The translations under genes and the position numbers were made by a program. Below the pieces are notes generated by a model. The model had not been told where the DNA came from and searched no databases. It was given only the letters and a program-made list of their open reading frames with translations. Shown here piece after piece: positions 22,731 to 31,872 of a stretch of 64,000 nucleotides of DNA. The DNA is from Hathewaya histolytica. Lineage in GTDB: Bacteria; Bacillota; Clostridia; Clostridiales; Clostridiaceae. The stretch lies in assembly GCF_901482605.1 (NCBI RefSeq), contig NZ_LR590481.1, positions 62,001 through 126,000 of the forward strand, read 5' to 3'. How positions within the stretch are numbered: position 1 is the first letter of the stretch; each line of letters begins with the position of its first letter.

Positions 22731-22980
22731 TTTTATCCTCCAATGAATAATTATAATTGTTTTGCAGAAACTTAACATCACTAATGTTATAGTCTAATAG
22801 TACACTGTAATTCTTATAATAATCTTATAATAACCTTAAATTAATCTTAAGTTTATTGCGTTTTAGAAATATTAGCGTATTGGAAGATTTAAAAGTTATC
22901 AACAAAAGTTGTGGATTATTATGTGAATAACTACGTAAAAGTGTGGAAAATCATATAAAGATGTGGATAAGATATGCAAA

Positions 22981-23060
22981 AAAATGAAAAAGGCCCTTTG
23001 CAGTTTATTATTTGGTATGGGCAATCTTTTCTGCAAAAGCCTTGTATAGATTTAAGTACA
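22981..23060 (-). ncRNA. candidate small RNA with its own promoter and terminator
   Basis: On the minus strand an extended -10 element TGCTATACT (+ strand 23066-23074) is followed about 20 nt later by a hairpin, AAGGC..TTTGCAG / CTGCAAA..GCCTT (22990-23003 with 23031-23043), and then CCTTTTTCATTTTTTT. This is a complete promoter-to-terminator unit of about 75-80 nt with no reading frame. It lies between the alcohol dehydrogenase terminator and the MacB-like operon. A leader for that operon is the alternative, but the distance (over 250 nt) and T-run favour an independent RNA. No known family was recognised. Confidence 0.45.
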
Positions 23061-23137
23061 ATGAAAGTATAGCATATATATAAGCATTTTTAGTTACAAA
23101 CTTGTTACACATTAAGTATAAATTCAAATAATTACAT

Positions 23138-23183
23138 AAAAAACAAATAACCACTTGGCATTTGGGGAAATACCAAGCAGTTA
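23138..23183 (-). terminator. terminator of the alcohol dehydrogenase gene
   Basis: Hairpin arms around 23148-23162 and 23168-23183 (ACTTGGCATTT / AAATACCAAGC core, one mismatch), followed on the minus strand by ATTTGTTTTTT. Confidence 0.8.
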
Positions 23184-23305
23184 TTTCTTTAATGAGGTCT
23201 AATAATATTTTAATCTAATCATATTATAAGAGGATTAAAAATCCATTATGGTTATGTTAAAACCTATAAATATTCTTATAAAGAATATTCACATCTATAA
23301 CAAAT

Positions 23306-24505
23306 TTATAGAGATTCTCTATAAATATTGCTAACTAATTCTTCTGTAGCTTTAGCAGGAGAACAGCTTAGCAATAAATCTAAGCTTGGTGTATTGAATG
23401 CAAGATGAGTTAATTCATCTATTTGGTCTTCTCTAAAGCCCTCAGTTTTTAATGTTTCTGTTACGCCTATTTTTCTAAGCCATGCTCTTAAACCATCACA
23501 AGCTGTTTGAGCTTCTGATTTATCGCCAGTAAGCTCTGGTATTATTGGAGATAATACATCAGCTAAAACTTCTGGACGTGCTTCATAAGTGTATTTAACC
23601 ACTGAAGGAACTAACATTGCAAGGCCTAATCCATGAGCAAGATCAGGTTTTACTGCACTTAATGGATGTTCTAATGCATGAGTTAAGTGTAGTAGACCAT
23701 TATCGAAAGCAATACCAGCAATTAATGAAGCGTATGCTAAGTAATATCTTGCAGTTAAGTTTGTACCATCCTCTAAGGCAATAGGTAAGTATTTTGCAAC
23801 AAGTCTTACAGTTTCTTTTGCAAGTAATATAGAGTATGGGCTTGCAACTGTAGTTGTACATGCCTCTATTACGTGATTAATAGCATCTACAGATGTAAAT
23901 ATAGTTTGATTTCTAGGTAATCCTGTCATCAATTGAGGATCGTCAATTGAGTATAATGGATAAGATAAATCATAAGCTATACATGGCTTGTACTTTTTCT
24001 CAAGAACACTTACAACTGCAAATCTATCTGCTTCAGTTCCTGTTCCATGAGTTGAGTTTATAGCAATAACAGGGATAGCTTCCTCTGGTGTAAATTTATA
24101 TTCATATAAATCAGAACAATTATTATTTGGGTACTTAATCATTATAGCTACACTCTTAGCTGCATCTATAACACTTCCACCACCAATTGCTACAATAGCT
24201 TCTGCACCTAGTTCTAAAGCTACTTTTGTAGCTTCATCAACATGAGTTGTTGTTGGATTTGCTGTTACTTTGTTATATAATTCAAACTCCATGTTGTTAT
24301 CTTTAAGTGCATTTTCCACATGGTCCCAAGCACCTGTTCTTTTATAGGAAGATGTTCCTGTTACAACTAGTATTTTATTTACATTTTTACCCTTTAGTTC
24401 TTTTAAAATATCATTAATTTTCTTTATAGCTCCAACCCCAAGAAATACAGTAGATTTACATCTAATTTCAGATATTTGATCAATAGGCATATTCTTTTCC
24501 CACAT
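23306..24505 (-). CDS. iron-containing alcohol dehydrogenase
   Basis: 399-residue group III Fe-dependent dehydrogenase that interconverts an aldehyde or ketone and its alcohol with NAD(P)H. The N-terminal nucleotide-binding half carries AIGGGSVIDAAKS (about residue 105). The metal-binding half carries SVDAINHVIEA, LTHALEHPLS and DLAHGLG, which supply the Asp and three His ligands. The ATG lies 7 nt behind GGAGG. It is a single gene with a terminator downstream. The specific substrate (ethanol, butanol, propanediol) cannot be settled from sequence alone. Confidence 0.9.
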   Translation of the reverse strand: MWEKNMPIDQISEIRCKSTVFLGVGAIKKINDILKELKGKNVNKILVVTGTSSYKRTGAWDHVENALKDNNMEFELYNKVTANPTTTHVDEATKVALELGAEAIVAIGGGSVIDAAKSVAIMIKYPNNNCSDLYEYKFTPEEAIPVIAINSTHGTGTEADRFAVVSVLEKKYKPCIAYDLSYPLYSIDDPQLMTGLPRNQTIFTSVDAINHVIEACTTTVASPYSILLAKETVRLVAKYLPIALEDGTNLTARYYLAYASLIAGIAFDNGLLHLTHALEHPLSAVKPDLAHGLGLAMLVPSVVKYTYEARPEVLADVLSPIIPELTGDKSEAQTACDGLRAWLRKIGVTETLKTEGFREDQIDELTHLAFNTPSLDLLLSCSPAKATEELVSNIYRESL

Positions 24506-24718
24506 AATATTACCTCCATAGCCATTAATTTAACGTTTATTTGTTAATAGTTTAACATTAATAATTGAGAATTTCAATACAAAATTATAATAATTTATAA
24601 TTTTGTGTATATTGGCAATGGATTTTAAATTTTGTTTTAAGAGAATACTTATATTTAATACTATAAACTAAAGTTATAACCTAGATTAATGCATGAGTTA
24701 AATAAGAATATATATAAT

Positions 24719-25378
24719 CTATGAAAGGTCTGATTTCTTTGGAATTACACTTAAATTTAACCGAGTACAATATGCCTTTATGGTATCTACAAACCAATTA
24801 CTAGCCCTAGGATCTATATAAATATTTTCTATAAAACTTTCAGGCTTTATTTTTAAAAGTAAGTTAGAATTATCCTCTTTAATAGAGGAATTCATACAAT
24901 GATCTGTTTTTAGGGTTATAAGTCTTACTTCTTTTTCATGTTCAAATGCCTTTCGTTTTAATAAACCATGATAAAATATCTTGTCCATTCCCTCTAAGGA
25001 GTTCGAGTGCTGTAATGCTGCATTTAAGTCTTCATAATATATAACAGGACTCAACTTTCCTAACTTTAATCCTTCTAATTCATTGAGCTTTTTAACAGAG
25101 GTTTCTATTAATATACCTTCTTTATCCTTAGCGTATATTTTCCAAAGGGCATCAGAAATACCTTCAAGACTCCAACATTGTCCGTAGAATTTATCTTTAT
25201 ATTCTGTAGGCATACTATCTCTTGCAGGCAGTTCCCAAATATCATCCCAAGAGTTTAAGTTTGTAAGGTACATGGCATGCATTTCCATAAGCTCGAGGAA
25301 ACAACTTAACTTCATATATCTATATAATTTAGTTTGAGGTTTTAGACTTTCATGTATAATAAGTGTTTTATCTTTCAT
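24719..25378 (-). CDS. DUF2971-like protein
   Basis: 219-residue soluble protein without signal or membrane segment. LYRYMKLSCFLELMEMHAMYLTN near the N-terminus, SWDDIWELPARD, and the C-terminal KRKAFEHEKEVRLITLK fit the DUF2971 pattern (early F-x-x-L, later Y/H-E-x-E-V-R). The function of the family is unknown; members often occur near defence or mobile genes, but nothing of that kind adjoins it here. The start at 25378 is 8 nt behind AGGA; an ATG three codons upstream lies inside that ribosome site. Confidence 0.7.
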   Translation of the reverse strand: MKDKTLIIHESLKPQTKLYRYMKLSCFLELMEMHAMYLTNLNSWDDIWELPARDSMPTEYKDKFYGQCWSLEGISDALWKIYAKDKEGILIETSVKKLNELEGLKLGKLSPVIYYEDLNAALQHSNSLEGMDKIFYHGLLKRKAFEHEKEVRLITLKTDHCMNSSIKEDNSNLLLKIKPESFIENIYIDPRASNWFVDTIKAYCTRLNLSVIPKKSDLS

Positions 25379-25798
25379 AAGACTCATCCTATCTAATAAA
25401 AATTATATAAGTATTTTTAGCTAAATATATAGTAATTATTCCAGTTAGTTTTAAGTAGTTATATTATTTTTATATAAGTTTAAAAGTATTATAGGAATAT
25501 AAAAAATCAATAGTATTAGAGATGTTTTATAAAAATATAATATAACTATATTGAAATAGATAATTATTTGTCAAAAAAGCATAGAAAGAATAGAGAAAGT
25601 GATAAAAATATAACATTTATAATTTCAATTCAGAAAACAATATAAAACTGTCGTATTTAGTATTTTAGTCTTGAAATACTCAGATTTCATTTACAAAAAT
25701 AATCTTATATAATACTATATTAATATATTTTAGTAAACTATCATATAATTTAAAATATAATCTTAATTAGTTATAAGCTAGATAAGCGAGGGGATTTA
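25379..25798. other. intergenic, nothing recognised
   Basis: About 420 nt of AT-rich DNA between divergent genes. No reading frame, convincing hairpin or repeat was seen; it should hold the two divergent promoters. Confidence 0.5.
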
Positions 25799-26404
25799 AT
25801 GAAGAAAATTTTTTTCATCATATGTTTATCACTTAGTATGTCACTTGTAAGTTGTTCTTATCCTAAGACAGAAAATTCTAAGGTAAAAGAACAGAAAAAG
25901 GTAGCTAATGCAGAAAACTGTGGACAAAATAAAGATGCAAAAGAATTAAAGGATAATAATTCTAAAAAAAATATAATTAAAGAGGGTATAGAAGAAATAC
26001 AAGAATCTAGAACCAATTTAACATCAGGAGATTCCCAGAATGCCAATGTGGATTTAAGTGTTTTTACTATAAATAAAAGTGGTGATTCTTACAGTGTATT
26101 AGATTTTATAACCTGTAACTCAGATACAGATTCTAAGATATGCTTTAAAAATTTCCAGGGAGTGTATACAATTAAAACACTTAATATAAGAGAAGGAAAA
26201 TCTATATCTTTGTATTACAAAAGCAAGGTGGAAAGTGGTAAGTTGAATGTATTAATTCAAGATGAGAGTTATAATATCTTAAAAATATTAGAAACTAATA
26301 AAGAAGAAAATATAAAAATAGATGTTCCTAAGTCTGGAAAGTACATAATTAAACTTGTGGGAGATGGTGCTACAAAAGGTGAGCTAATCCTCAAAGAAAA
26401 GTAA
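25799..26404 (+). CDS. predicted lipoprotein of unknown function
   Basis: 201 residues. A signal peptide ends in the lipobox L-V-S-C (Cys19), followed by a charged, Lys/Asn/Glu-rich linker to about residue 80, and a C-terminal domain of about 110 residues rich in beta-strand pattern (SISLYYKSKVESGKLNVLIQ, KSGKYIIKLVGDGATKGEL). The domain resembles extracytoplasmic beta-sandwich modules, but no family was recognised. The ribosome site is GAGGGG. The methyltransferase gene follows after 32 nt, so they may share a transcript. Confidence 0.8.
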   Translation: MKKIFFIICLSLSMSLVSCSYPKTENSKVKEQKKVANAENCGQNKDAKELKDNNSKKNIIKEGIEEIQESRTNLTSGDSQNANVDLSVFTINKSGDSYSVLDFITCNSDTDSKICFKNFQGVYTIKTLNIREGKSISLYYKSKVESGKLNVLIQDESYNILKILETNKEENIKIDVPKSGKYIIKLVGDGATKGELILKEK

Positions 26405-26436
26405 ATTTTACTAATATAACATTTGGAGATATGTAT

Positions 26437-27498
26437 ATGAATATTGATAAATTAACTATAGATGAAAGAATGAAAAAATTAATTAAAGGTGAGAAGATTG
26501 ATAGGGTTCCTGTTATTCCTCATATGGAAACCTATGCGGCTAAAATTTGCAATATGACTTCTAGGGAATATTATTTAAATCCAGAAAAAGCTTTTGTAGC
26601 TCAAATGTGGGCAAGAGATCTTCATCAGCATGATGGCGGAATTGGGTATGGATTTCCAGAATGTCATGCTTGGGAATTTGGAGGAGATGTGGAAATTCCA
26701 CAGTCACCAAGACTAGGATATCCAAAGATAATCAAAAGGCCCGTAAGTTCCTTGGAGGACATTAAGAATTTAAGAATTCCAAATTTGGATGATGCACCAA
26801 TACATTCTAGAATATTAAAATTCAATAGATTATGCTATGAGCATGGCTTTGGAGTAGGTATAAGTGCAGGATCGCCTATGAACATAGCATATGCACTTGC
26901 AGGAAATCTAGTATTTAGATGGCTTATAAAAGAACCAAATGCAATACATGAACTTCTTAGAATTTCTACAGACTACTTAATTAATGTGGCGGAATATTAT
27001 GTAGAAGAGTTTGGAAGTGAGCAAATAGGGGCAGGGATTTCATGTCCTATGGAATGCCATGCCATTATGGCTCCTAAGACCTTTGAAGCATTTAGCTTGC
27101 CTTACCTAAAGGAGATATACGAGAAATTCTCAAAGCTTGGAATTAGAATAGGTACTGTTCACTTATGTGGTGATCATAATAAAAATTTAAAGTATTGGAA
27201 AGAGGAAATACCACTAGCTAAAAGAACACTAATAACTATGGGATACGAAATGGATATGCAGTATGTTGGTGATTATTTAGGTGAAGACTATATAATCGGT
27301 GGAAATTTAAGAAATACAACACTTCAAAAAGGTACACCGGAAGAGGTATATGAAGAAGCAAAGGGAATTATAGAGAAAATGAAGCATAGAAAAGGTGGCT
27401 TTGTACTTACACCTGATTGTACACTAATAGCAGAAGCACCAACAGCAAACCTACATGCAATGATAAAGGCAGCTAGAGATTTTGGGAGATATGAGTAA
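26437..27498 (+). CDS. uroporphyrinogen decarboxylase family protein (MtaA-like corrinoid methyltransferase)
   Basis: 353 residues of the URO-D fold (PF01208). The motif HLCGDHNKN (His and Cys) and a later Cys in LTPDCTLIAEAPTANL resemble the Zn ligands of MtaA/MtbA/CmuA methyl-corrinoid methyltransferases rather than true HemE, whose N-terminal substrate Arg residues are not seen. No haem genes, corrinoid protein or methyltransferase I gene is nearby, so the methyl donor and acceptor are unknown. The start at 26437 lies 8 nt behind GGAG; an ATG two codons earlier is too close. Confidence 0.85.
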   Translation: MNIDKLTIDERMKKLIKGEKIDRVPVIPHMETYAAKICNMTSREYYLNPEKAFVAQMWARDLHQHDGGIGYGFPECHAWEFGGDVEIPQSPRLGYPKIIKRPVSSLEDIKNLRIPNLDDAPIHSRILKFNRLCYEHGFGVGISAGSPMNIAYALAGNLVFRWLIKEPNAIHELLRISTDYLINVAEYYVEEFGSEQIGAGISCPMECHAIMAPKTFEAFSLPYLKEIYEKFSKLGIRIGTVHLCGDHNKNLKYWKEEIPLAKRTLITMGYEMDMQYVGDYLGEDYIIGGNLRNTTLQKGTPEEVYEEAKGIIEKMKHRKGGFVLTPDCTLIAEAPTANLHAMIKAARDFGRYE

Positions 27499-27710
27499 AT
27501 ACGTTTAAATAATTATATGTGAGTAATGTAATATAGGATAATTATATTTTTATCAGTATTTATCCTAATCTTTGAGCCAATATATTCAAATCTTGTGCTT
27601 AATATAAATAAAGAAATATTTGCAACATTATTTTCAATTGACTTATTTTATTAATAACTTATGTTGTAAGAAAGAAGAGATTTAGATTAATATTTAAACC
27701 TCAGGCTGTA

Positions 27711-27738
27711 GCCAATAATCTAAGATTATTGGCTTTTC
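27711..27738 (+). terminator. terminator between convergent genes
   Basis: GCCAATAATCT / AGATTATTGGC, a near-perfect palindrome, followed by TTTTCTT. The rest of 27499-27823 holds no recognisable feature. Confidence 0.8.
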
Positions 27739-27823
27739 TTATAGCTAAAAATTTTTCGCTTCATAAATAATTAGTATATAAGGAAAGTATAACGATTAAT
27801 TATTTCATAGTTTTATATATTAG

Positions 27824-28288
27824 CTAAAATTGGAACGGCTTAGGAAATTTAATCATTATTAATAATAGAACTATTGAATTTATTAATGCTCCACTTATTA
27901 AATATATAAGTTGTTTATAACTATTTTTTGTTATTTCATCTCTATATACAAGATAATTAATTAATACTAATATAATAAACAATAATAAGCTAAGTCCAAT
28001 ATTAAATATAAAATCGCTTGATTTTATAGTATTCCAAAATTTTGGCAATGTGGGAGTGTTGCGAATATCATGAATTTGATATACTATATCATAGATAAAG
28101 CCAGTTATTCCTAGAACAATACCTTGAGATAGAAAAATAGTAATTGTGATTTTCAATAGATTTTTACGTTGTATAAAATATAAAAATATGATTTCAATAA
28201 GCATTGGAATTAAATTATATAAAAAGGTATATTGATAAAAAAAATAATTTAGAAATAAAACCGCAAAAATTGCTTCAAGATAATCCAA
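27824..28288 (-). CDS. small integral membrane protein, unknown
   Basis: 154 residues with about four hydrophobic segments and little else; no family was recognised. The start is a TTG (product MDYLEAIF), with only a weak GGGG ribosome site. It is divergent from the agr locus, with 342 nt between them. Location suggests, but does not prove, a link to agr signalling. Confidence 0.6.
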   Translation of the reverse strand: MDYLEAIFAVLFLNYFFYQYTFLYNLIPMLIEIIFLYFIQRKNLLKITITIFLSQGIVLGITGFIYDIVYQIHDIRNTPTLPKFWNTIKSSDFIFNIGLSLLLFIILVLINYLVYRDEITKNSYKQLIYLISGALINSIVLLLIMIKFPKPFQF

Positions 28289-28630
28289 AATAAACGCCCC
28301 ACTTTTATAGTAATAGATATTAAGCTAATTATAGCTTTACTTCTAAATTATGTCAAATAATGAAATTTAGTTTAGATATTCTCTAAATCAAACATCAAAT
28401 TCTATTTTATATATTGCTACTTATTGGGAAGTGTACATACGATTCTTTTTTCAAATAATGGTCATTACAAATTAGATATTTTAGCTATAATGATTAAAAT
28501 GTTATGAATTTTTTATATTTATTTCAATATCTGCTTTAAATATTTCCTAATAGCTTTATAATAGTGGTATAGGAAAGGATTTCAATTTTATTCATTTGAA
28601 TAATGTGTCTTAAGGAGGGGGACAAGGCTT
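28289..28630. other. intergenic region upstream of the agr regulator
   Basis: AT-rich spacer with one candidate promoter for agrA/agrC (TATAAT at 28557-28562 with a weak -35 TTTAAA at 28535-28540). No convincing LytTR direct repeats were identified by eye. Confidence 0.4.
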
Positions 28631-29359
28631 ATGAAGAATATTCTTATAGTAGAAGACGAAAAATTTCAAAGAAAAAACTTAAAGAATATATTACTAGAAA
28701 CATTTAGTAATATAAAAGTATACGAAGCAGAAGATAAAAAACAAGCTTTAAATATTTGCAATAAGGCACATATAGACATTTTTTTTATAGATATTTCTCT
28801 AAAAGAATCTTCAGGATTAGAATTCGCACTGGAGATGAGAAATATCAAAGGATATGAGCTTACTTGGGTGGTGTTTTTAACAACTCACATTGAGTATATA
28901 ACTCAGGCTTTTAAACAAGTTCATTGTTACGACTACATATTAAAACCATATGATAAACAGGAAGTTATAGATATGGCTAAACGGTTAATATCACATACTC
29001 CTAACAAAGTGGTTAAAAATAATATTAGAAAACATGTGGTCTTAGAGATAAGGACAGGAATTAGTGTTAAGATCTACATAGATGAAATAATTTTTATAGA
29101 AACAAATCTTAGAACAAGCTTTATACATACAATAAACGGAACATATAAGGTCAACAAATTACCTCTAAAGAAAATCCTAGAACTTATAGATGATGAAAAT
29201 ATAATCCAATGCCATAAATCTTTTGCAGCAAATATTACTTTTATAAGAAAAATAGAAAGTGTAAATAGTAAATTAAGCGAAATATATTTTGAGAACTATA
29301 AAGACAAAGCCCTTTTAGGGTACAAGTTTAAAAATGAAGTTCTAGAGAAATTCTCATAG
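28631..29359 (+). CDS. agrA: AgrA-like LytTR response regulator
   Basis: 242 residues: a receiver domain (acidic residues in VEDE, phospho-acceptor Asp54 in FFIDISL, Lys in ILKPYD) and a LytTR DNA-binding domain from about 133 (VLEIRTGISVKIYIDEIIFIET..., QCHKSFAANITFIRKI). The start follows AAGGAGGGGGACAAGGCTT. The agrC-like kinase lies 38 nt downstream and agrBD are convergent beyond it, so this is the transcription factor of a complete agr system. The symbol is by analogy. Confidence 0.87.
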   Translation: MKNILIVEDEKFQRKNLKNILLETFSNIKVYEAEDKKQALNICNKAHIDIFFIDISLKESSGLEFALEMRNIKGYELTWVVFLTTHIEYITQAFKQVHCYDYILKPYDKQEVIDMAKRLISHTPNKVVKNNIRKHVVLEIRTGISVKIYIDEIIFIETNLRTSFIHTINGTYKVNKLPLKKILELIDDENIIQCHKSFAANITFIRKIESVNSKLSEIYFENYKDKALLGYKFKNEVLEKFS

Positions 29360-29397
29360 GAGATCGATATAGATTTTAGTGAATAGAGGGTGATTTA

Positions 29398-30705
29398 ATG
29401 TTCGATCTATTAGAACAGTTTACAATTCTTTTTATGGAAATCACGGTATATATTTTTATATGGTCAAAATTTTTATATAAGGACCATGATACAAGTATAT
29501 ATAAAAATTTTTTTATAGTGCTAATAGGTTCTATTATTTCAGCAATTGATATGACTTATTTTCACAATACGTATACTATGCTTTTTAATTATGTACTTTT
29601 TGTTTTATTAATTAAAGTTTTCTATAAAAAATCTATAGTTAAATCAATTTTAGAATTTTTTATAGTATGTTTTATAAGTATGATACTTCAGTTAGCAATT
29701 ATTTTTATAGGCAATTTAATTGGATTTAAGTATTCAAGTAAAACTAGTTATTTAATTAGTGCAATTTTAATTGAATATATTGTAGTTTTAATTGCATATT
29801 ATTTAATTTATTTGAGAGGTAACTTTAAGCGTTTTGATTTAGATTCTAAGATATTATTTTATTTTTTAATAAATTTAGGTCTATACTTTACAGTATTTAA
29901 ATTAATTTGGGAGAATGATAGAGAATTTATAGTTGATAATTTAATTTTATTTTTAATGACTATATTAATTATTTTAATAGTAAACTTATTTATATATAAT
30001 TATATTGTTAAGATAACTGAAGCGAAGAAAACTCTAGAGGTTCAAAATAAATATACTCCTATACTTGAAGATATTATAGAAGAAACTAGAAGAAGGCAAC
30101 ATGATTTTAAAAACTATTTAAATACCATAAATGGAATAGTAGAAGTATGTACTGAAAGAGAACTAAAACTGGAACTTAAGAGATATATTAAATCTTTAGG
30201 AACTTTAAATAAAAGTATAGAAGACATAACATATATTGATAATGTTATAATAAAATCTTTAATATATAGTAAATTATGTGATGCAGAAAGAAATAACATA
30301 AAGTTTTCTTTTAATGTAGAAAACTCAGTAATAGAAGGATATTTAAATGATTGTGAGATATCTGATATACTAGGTAATCTTTTGAACAATGCCTTTGAAG
30401 CTACAAAGTGTAGAGCAGAAAAAGAAGTTATATTAAATATATTTATAGAAGATGAAAAACATATTATTGAAGTTATAAATAGTGGGAAAACTATAAAAAC
30501 AGAAAATATAGTTAATATATTTAAAAAAGGTTTTTCTACAAAAGGAGAGAATAGGGGATATGGACTATACAATGTAAAAAGAATAATTGAACGAAACAAT
30601 GGAAAGGTTCAATTATTCTTTGAAGAAGATTGTACAGTTTTTAGGATATTATTTGTCCAAAAGACATCTAGGGGGTTCAGGTTCACCAAAAAAAACAAAG
30701 CATGA
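29398..30705 (+). CDS. agrC: AgrC-like peptide-sensing histidine kinase
   Basis: 435 residues. The N-terminal ~205 residues contain about six transmembrane helices, the sensor for an autoinducing peptide. Then come a GHKL-type kinase core with the His box RRRQHDFKNYLNTING (His about 235), the N-box GNLLNNAFEATK, and the G-box GYGLYNVKRIIERNNG. The last 57 nt overlap the agrD coding sequence on the other strand. Transcription is co-directional with agrA and convergent with agrBD, unlike the usual agrBDCA order. Confidence 0.9.
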   Translation: MFDLLEQFTILFMEITVYIFIWSKFLYKDHDTSIYKNFFIVLIGSIISAIDMTYFHNTYTMLFNYVLFVLLIKVFYKKSIVKSILEFFIVCFISMILQLAIIFIGNLIGFKYSSKTSYLISAILIEYIVVLIAYYLIYLRGNFKRFDLDSKILFYFLINLGLYFTVFKLIWENDREFIVDNLILFLMTILIILIVNLFIYNYIVKITEAKKTLEVQNKYTPILEDIIEETRRRQHDFKNYLNTINGIVEVCTERELKLELKRYIKSLGTLNKSIEDITYIDNVIIKSLIYSKLCDAERNNIKFSFNVENSVIEGYLNDCEISDILGNLLNNAFEATKCRAEKEVILNIFIEDEKHIIEVINSGKTIKTENIVNIFKKGFSTKGENRGYGLYNVKRIIERNNGKVQLFFEEDCTVFRILFVQKTSRGFRFTKKNKA

Positions 30706-30795
30706 TTTACCATTTGAGGACATAGAAAAGAAAATTAGAAATGCTCCTAAAATATTTAATAATGAAGCTTGTTTATTTTTGATTTTTAATTTCAT
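30649..30795 (-). CDS. agrD: AgrD-like autoinducing peptide precursor
   Basis: 48-residue precursor starting 3 nt after the agrB stop, with the ribosome site AAGGAG 9 nt before its ATG (inside the end of agrB). It has the three AgrD parts: an amphipathic, hydrophobic leader (residues 1-26, LLNILGAFLIFFSM), a short core with one key Cys (SNGKSCFVFF), and an acidic, Pro-rich tail (GEPEPPRCLLDK) of the conserved clostridial/staphylococcal form. Cleavage after FVFF and Cys-to-C-terminus closure would give a five-residue thiolactone ring CFVFF with a variable N-terminal tail. Its 3' end overlaps agrC antisense. Confidence 0.85.
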   Translation of the reverse strand: MKLKIKNKQASLLNILGAFLIFFSMSSNGKSCFVFFGEPEPPRCLLDK

Positions 30796-30798
30796 GTT

Positions 30799-31359
30799 TT
30801 ACATCTCCTTAATGAAGAATATTTGGCATACTTGCATTGAAAGGTTTAGGAATCCACAATTCAAATAATTCTTATCTTTTATAGTTAATAAAATAATAAT
30901 CCATAGTGTACTAAAGAAGATAGCTTTTTTCTTAAAAGTCTGTTTTCTTTTTTTATTTTTAATTGGTCTCACTCTATTTGGGAATGGTGATTTTAAAAAA
31001 ACTATTAGAATAATAATTATACTTATTATGTAGTAAGCTAATATATTTAGTTTAGGAATTATAGGCCCTATAATACAAGTAATTAAAAAGAATATTATAG
31101 AACTTATAAGACAACCCATAACCGTTTTAAAGTGATATCCTCCAATGAGAGGCCTTGTTGTAAATAATATACCCATTGAAAATAATAGGTATTTTAAGTT
31201 TCCTATTATCAGGAATAGGATTAGTAATACGGTAAGTTTAAAAGATTCACCAAATATAATCTGAAGCGAATATTTCATTTTTGCAACATCGTCTTCTGAT
31301 TTAAATTTTGTGTTATCTTTTATAAATAAACTTATTTTATCCGCTAGAATATCTATCAC
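30799..31359 (-). CDS. agrB: AgrB-like peptide-processing membrane protease
   Basis: 186-residue integral membrane cysteine protease that trims and cyclises AgrD. The catalytic pair appears in GGYHFKTVMGC (His76 and Cys83 with the chosen start), with the same 7-residue spacing as S. aureus AgrB His77/Cys84. Several transmembrane helices follow. The start is set at the GTG at 31359 (ribosome site AAGGGTGA), giving MIDILADKISLF; a longer frame adds 17 residues with no ribosome site. agrD follows at once, forming an agrBD unit. Confidence 0.9.
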   Translation of the reverse strand: MIDILADKISLFIKDNTKFKSEDDVAKMKYSLQIIFGESFKLTVLLILFLIIGNLKYLLFSMGILFTTRPLIGGYHFKTVMGCLISSIIFFLITCIIGPIIPKLNILAYYIISIIIILIVFLKSPFPNRVRPIKNKKRKQTFKKKAIFFSTLWIIILLTIKDKNYLNCGFLNLSMQVCQIFFIKEM

Positions 31360-31530
31360 TTTACTCACCCTTACTATGATTTTATTAACATTATAATATA
31401 TATTGTACATATATAGAATAGATAAGGAAGTAAAGGAAGGATAAAAGCATGAAAAGTAAAAAATGAAGCATGAAAGTAAATAAAAAAATAAATATTAATT
31501 TAATATTAAAAAAGTTCTTTTTATGTAAAA

Positions 31531-31567
31531 AATGTTGTTCCACTACAGTATGTAATGGAACAACATT
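31531..31567 (-). terminator. perfect 12-bp hairpin, terminator-like on the minus strand
   Basis: AATGTTGTTCCA (31531-31542) / TGGAACAACATT (31556-31567). Read leftwards it is followed by TTTTTTACAT, so it could end a minus-strand transcript, but no gene was found to its right on that strand. It could also insulate agrB. The surrounding 31360-31757 contains no other feature. Confidence 0.5.
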
Positions 31568-31757
31568 AAAATAAAATCTTTATATCAAAAAGATTCCATT
31601 TAGAGGGGCATTGCTTACGACTCTAAATATAATTTACCAATATTGATGTTTAAAGTAAATGAAAATGTAATAAATGATACATAAATAGACATAATAAGAA
31701 TATTTTATGTTGAATTATTGATTTATGTAGAATATTATGTCTTTGAGGTTCCTTGTA

Positions 31758-31785
31758 TTGAATATTCAGACATTGTATATATAAT
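31758..31785 (+). promoter_or_regulatory. promoter of a short orphan transcript
   Basis: TTGAAT (31758-31763), a 16-nt spacer, then TATAAT (31780-31785). Transcription from here would run to the terminator at 32005-32047, about 250 nt. Confidence 0.55.
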
Positions 31786-31872
31786 AGAGTTAACAGATTA
31801 AAAAAGCAGAAAAAATTATATTAATTCAAGGATTATTTTAACGGAAATAAAATCCGAAGGAGGTAAGTAAAT

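Noticed and set aside
30587-30868. Plus-strand frame of 93 codons at the agrC/agrD junction
   Set aside because: It is out of frame with agrC and antisense to agrB and agrD, both of which have clear ribosome sites and family motifs.
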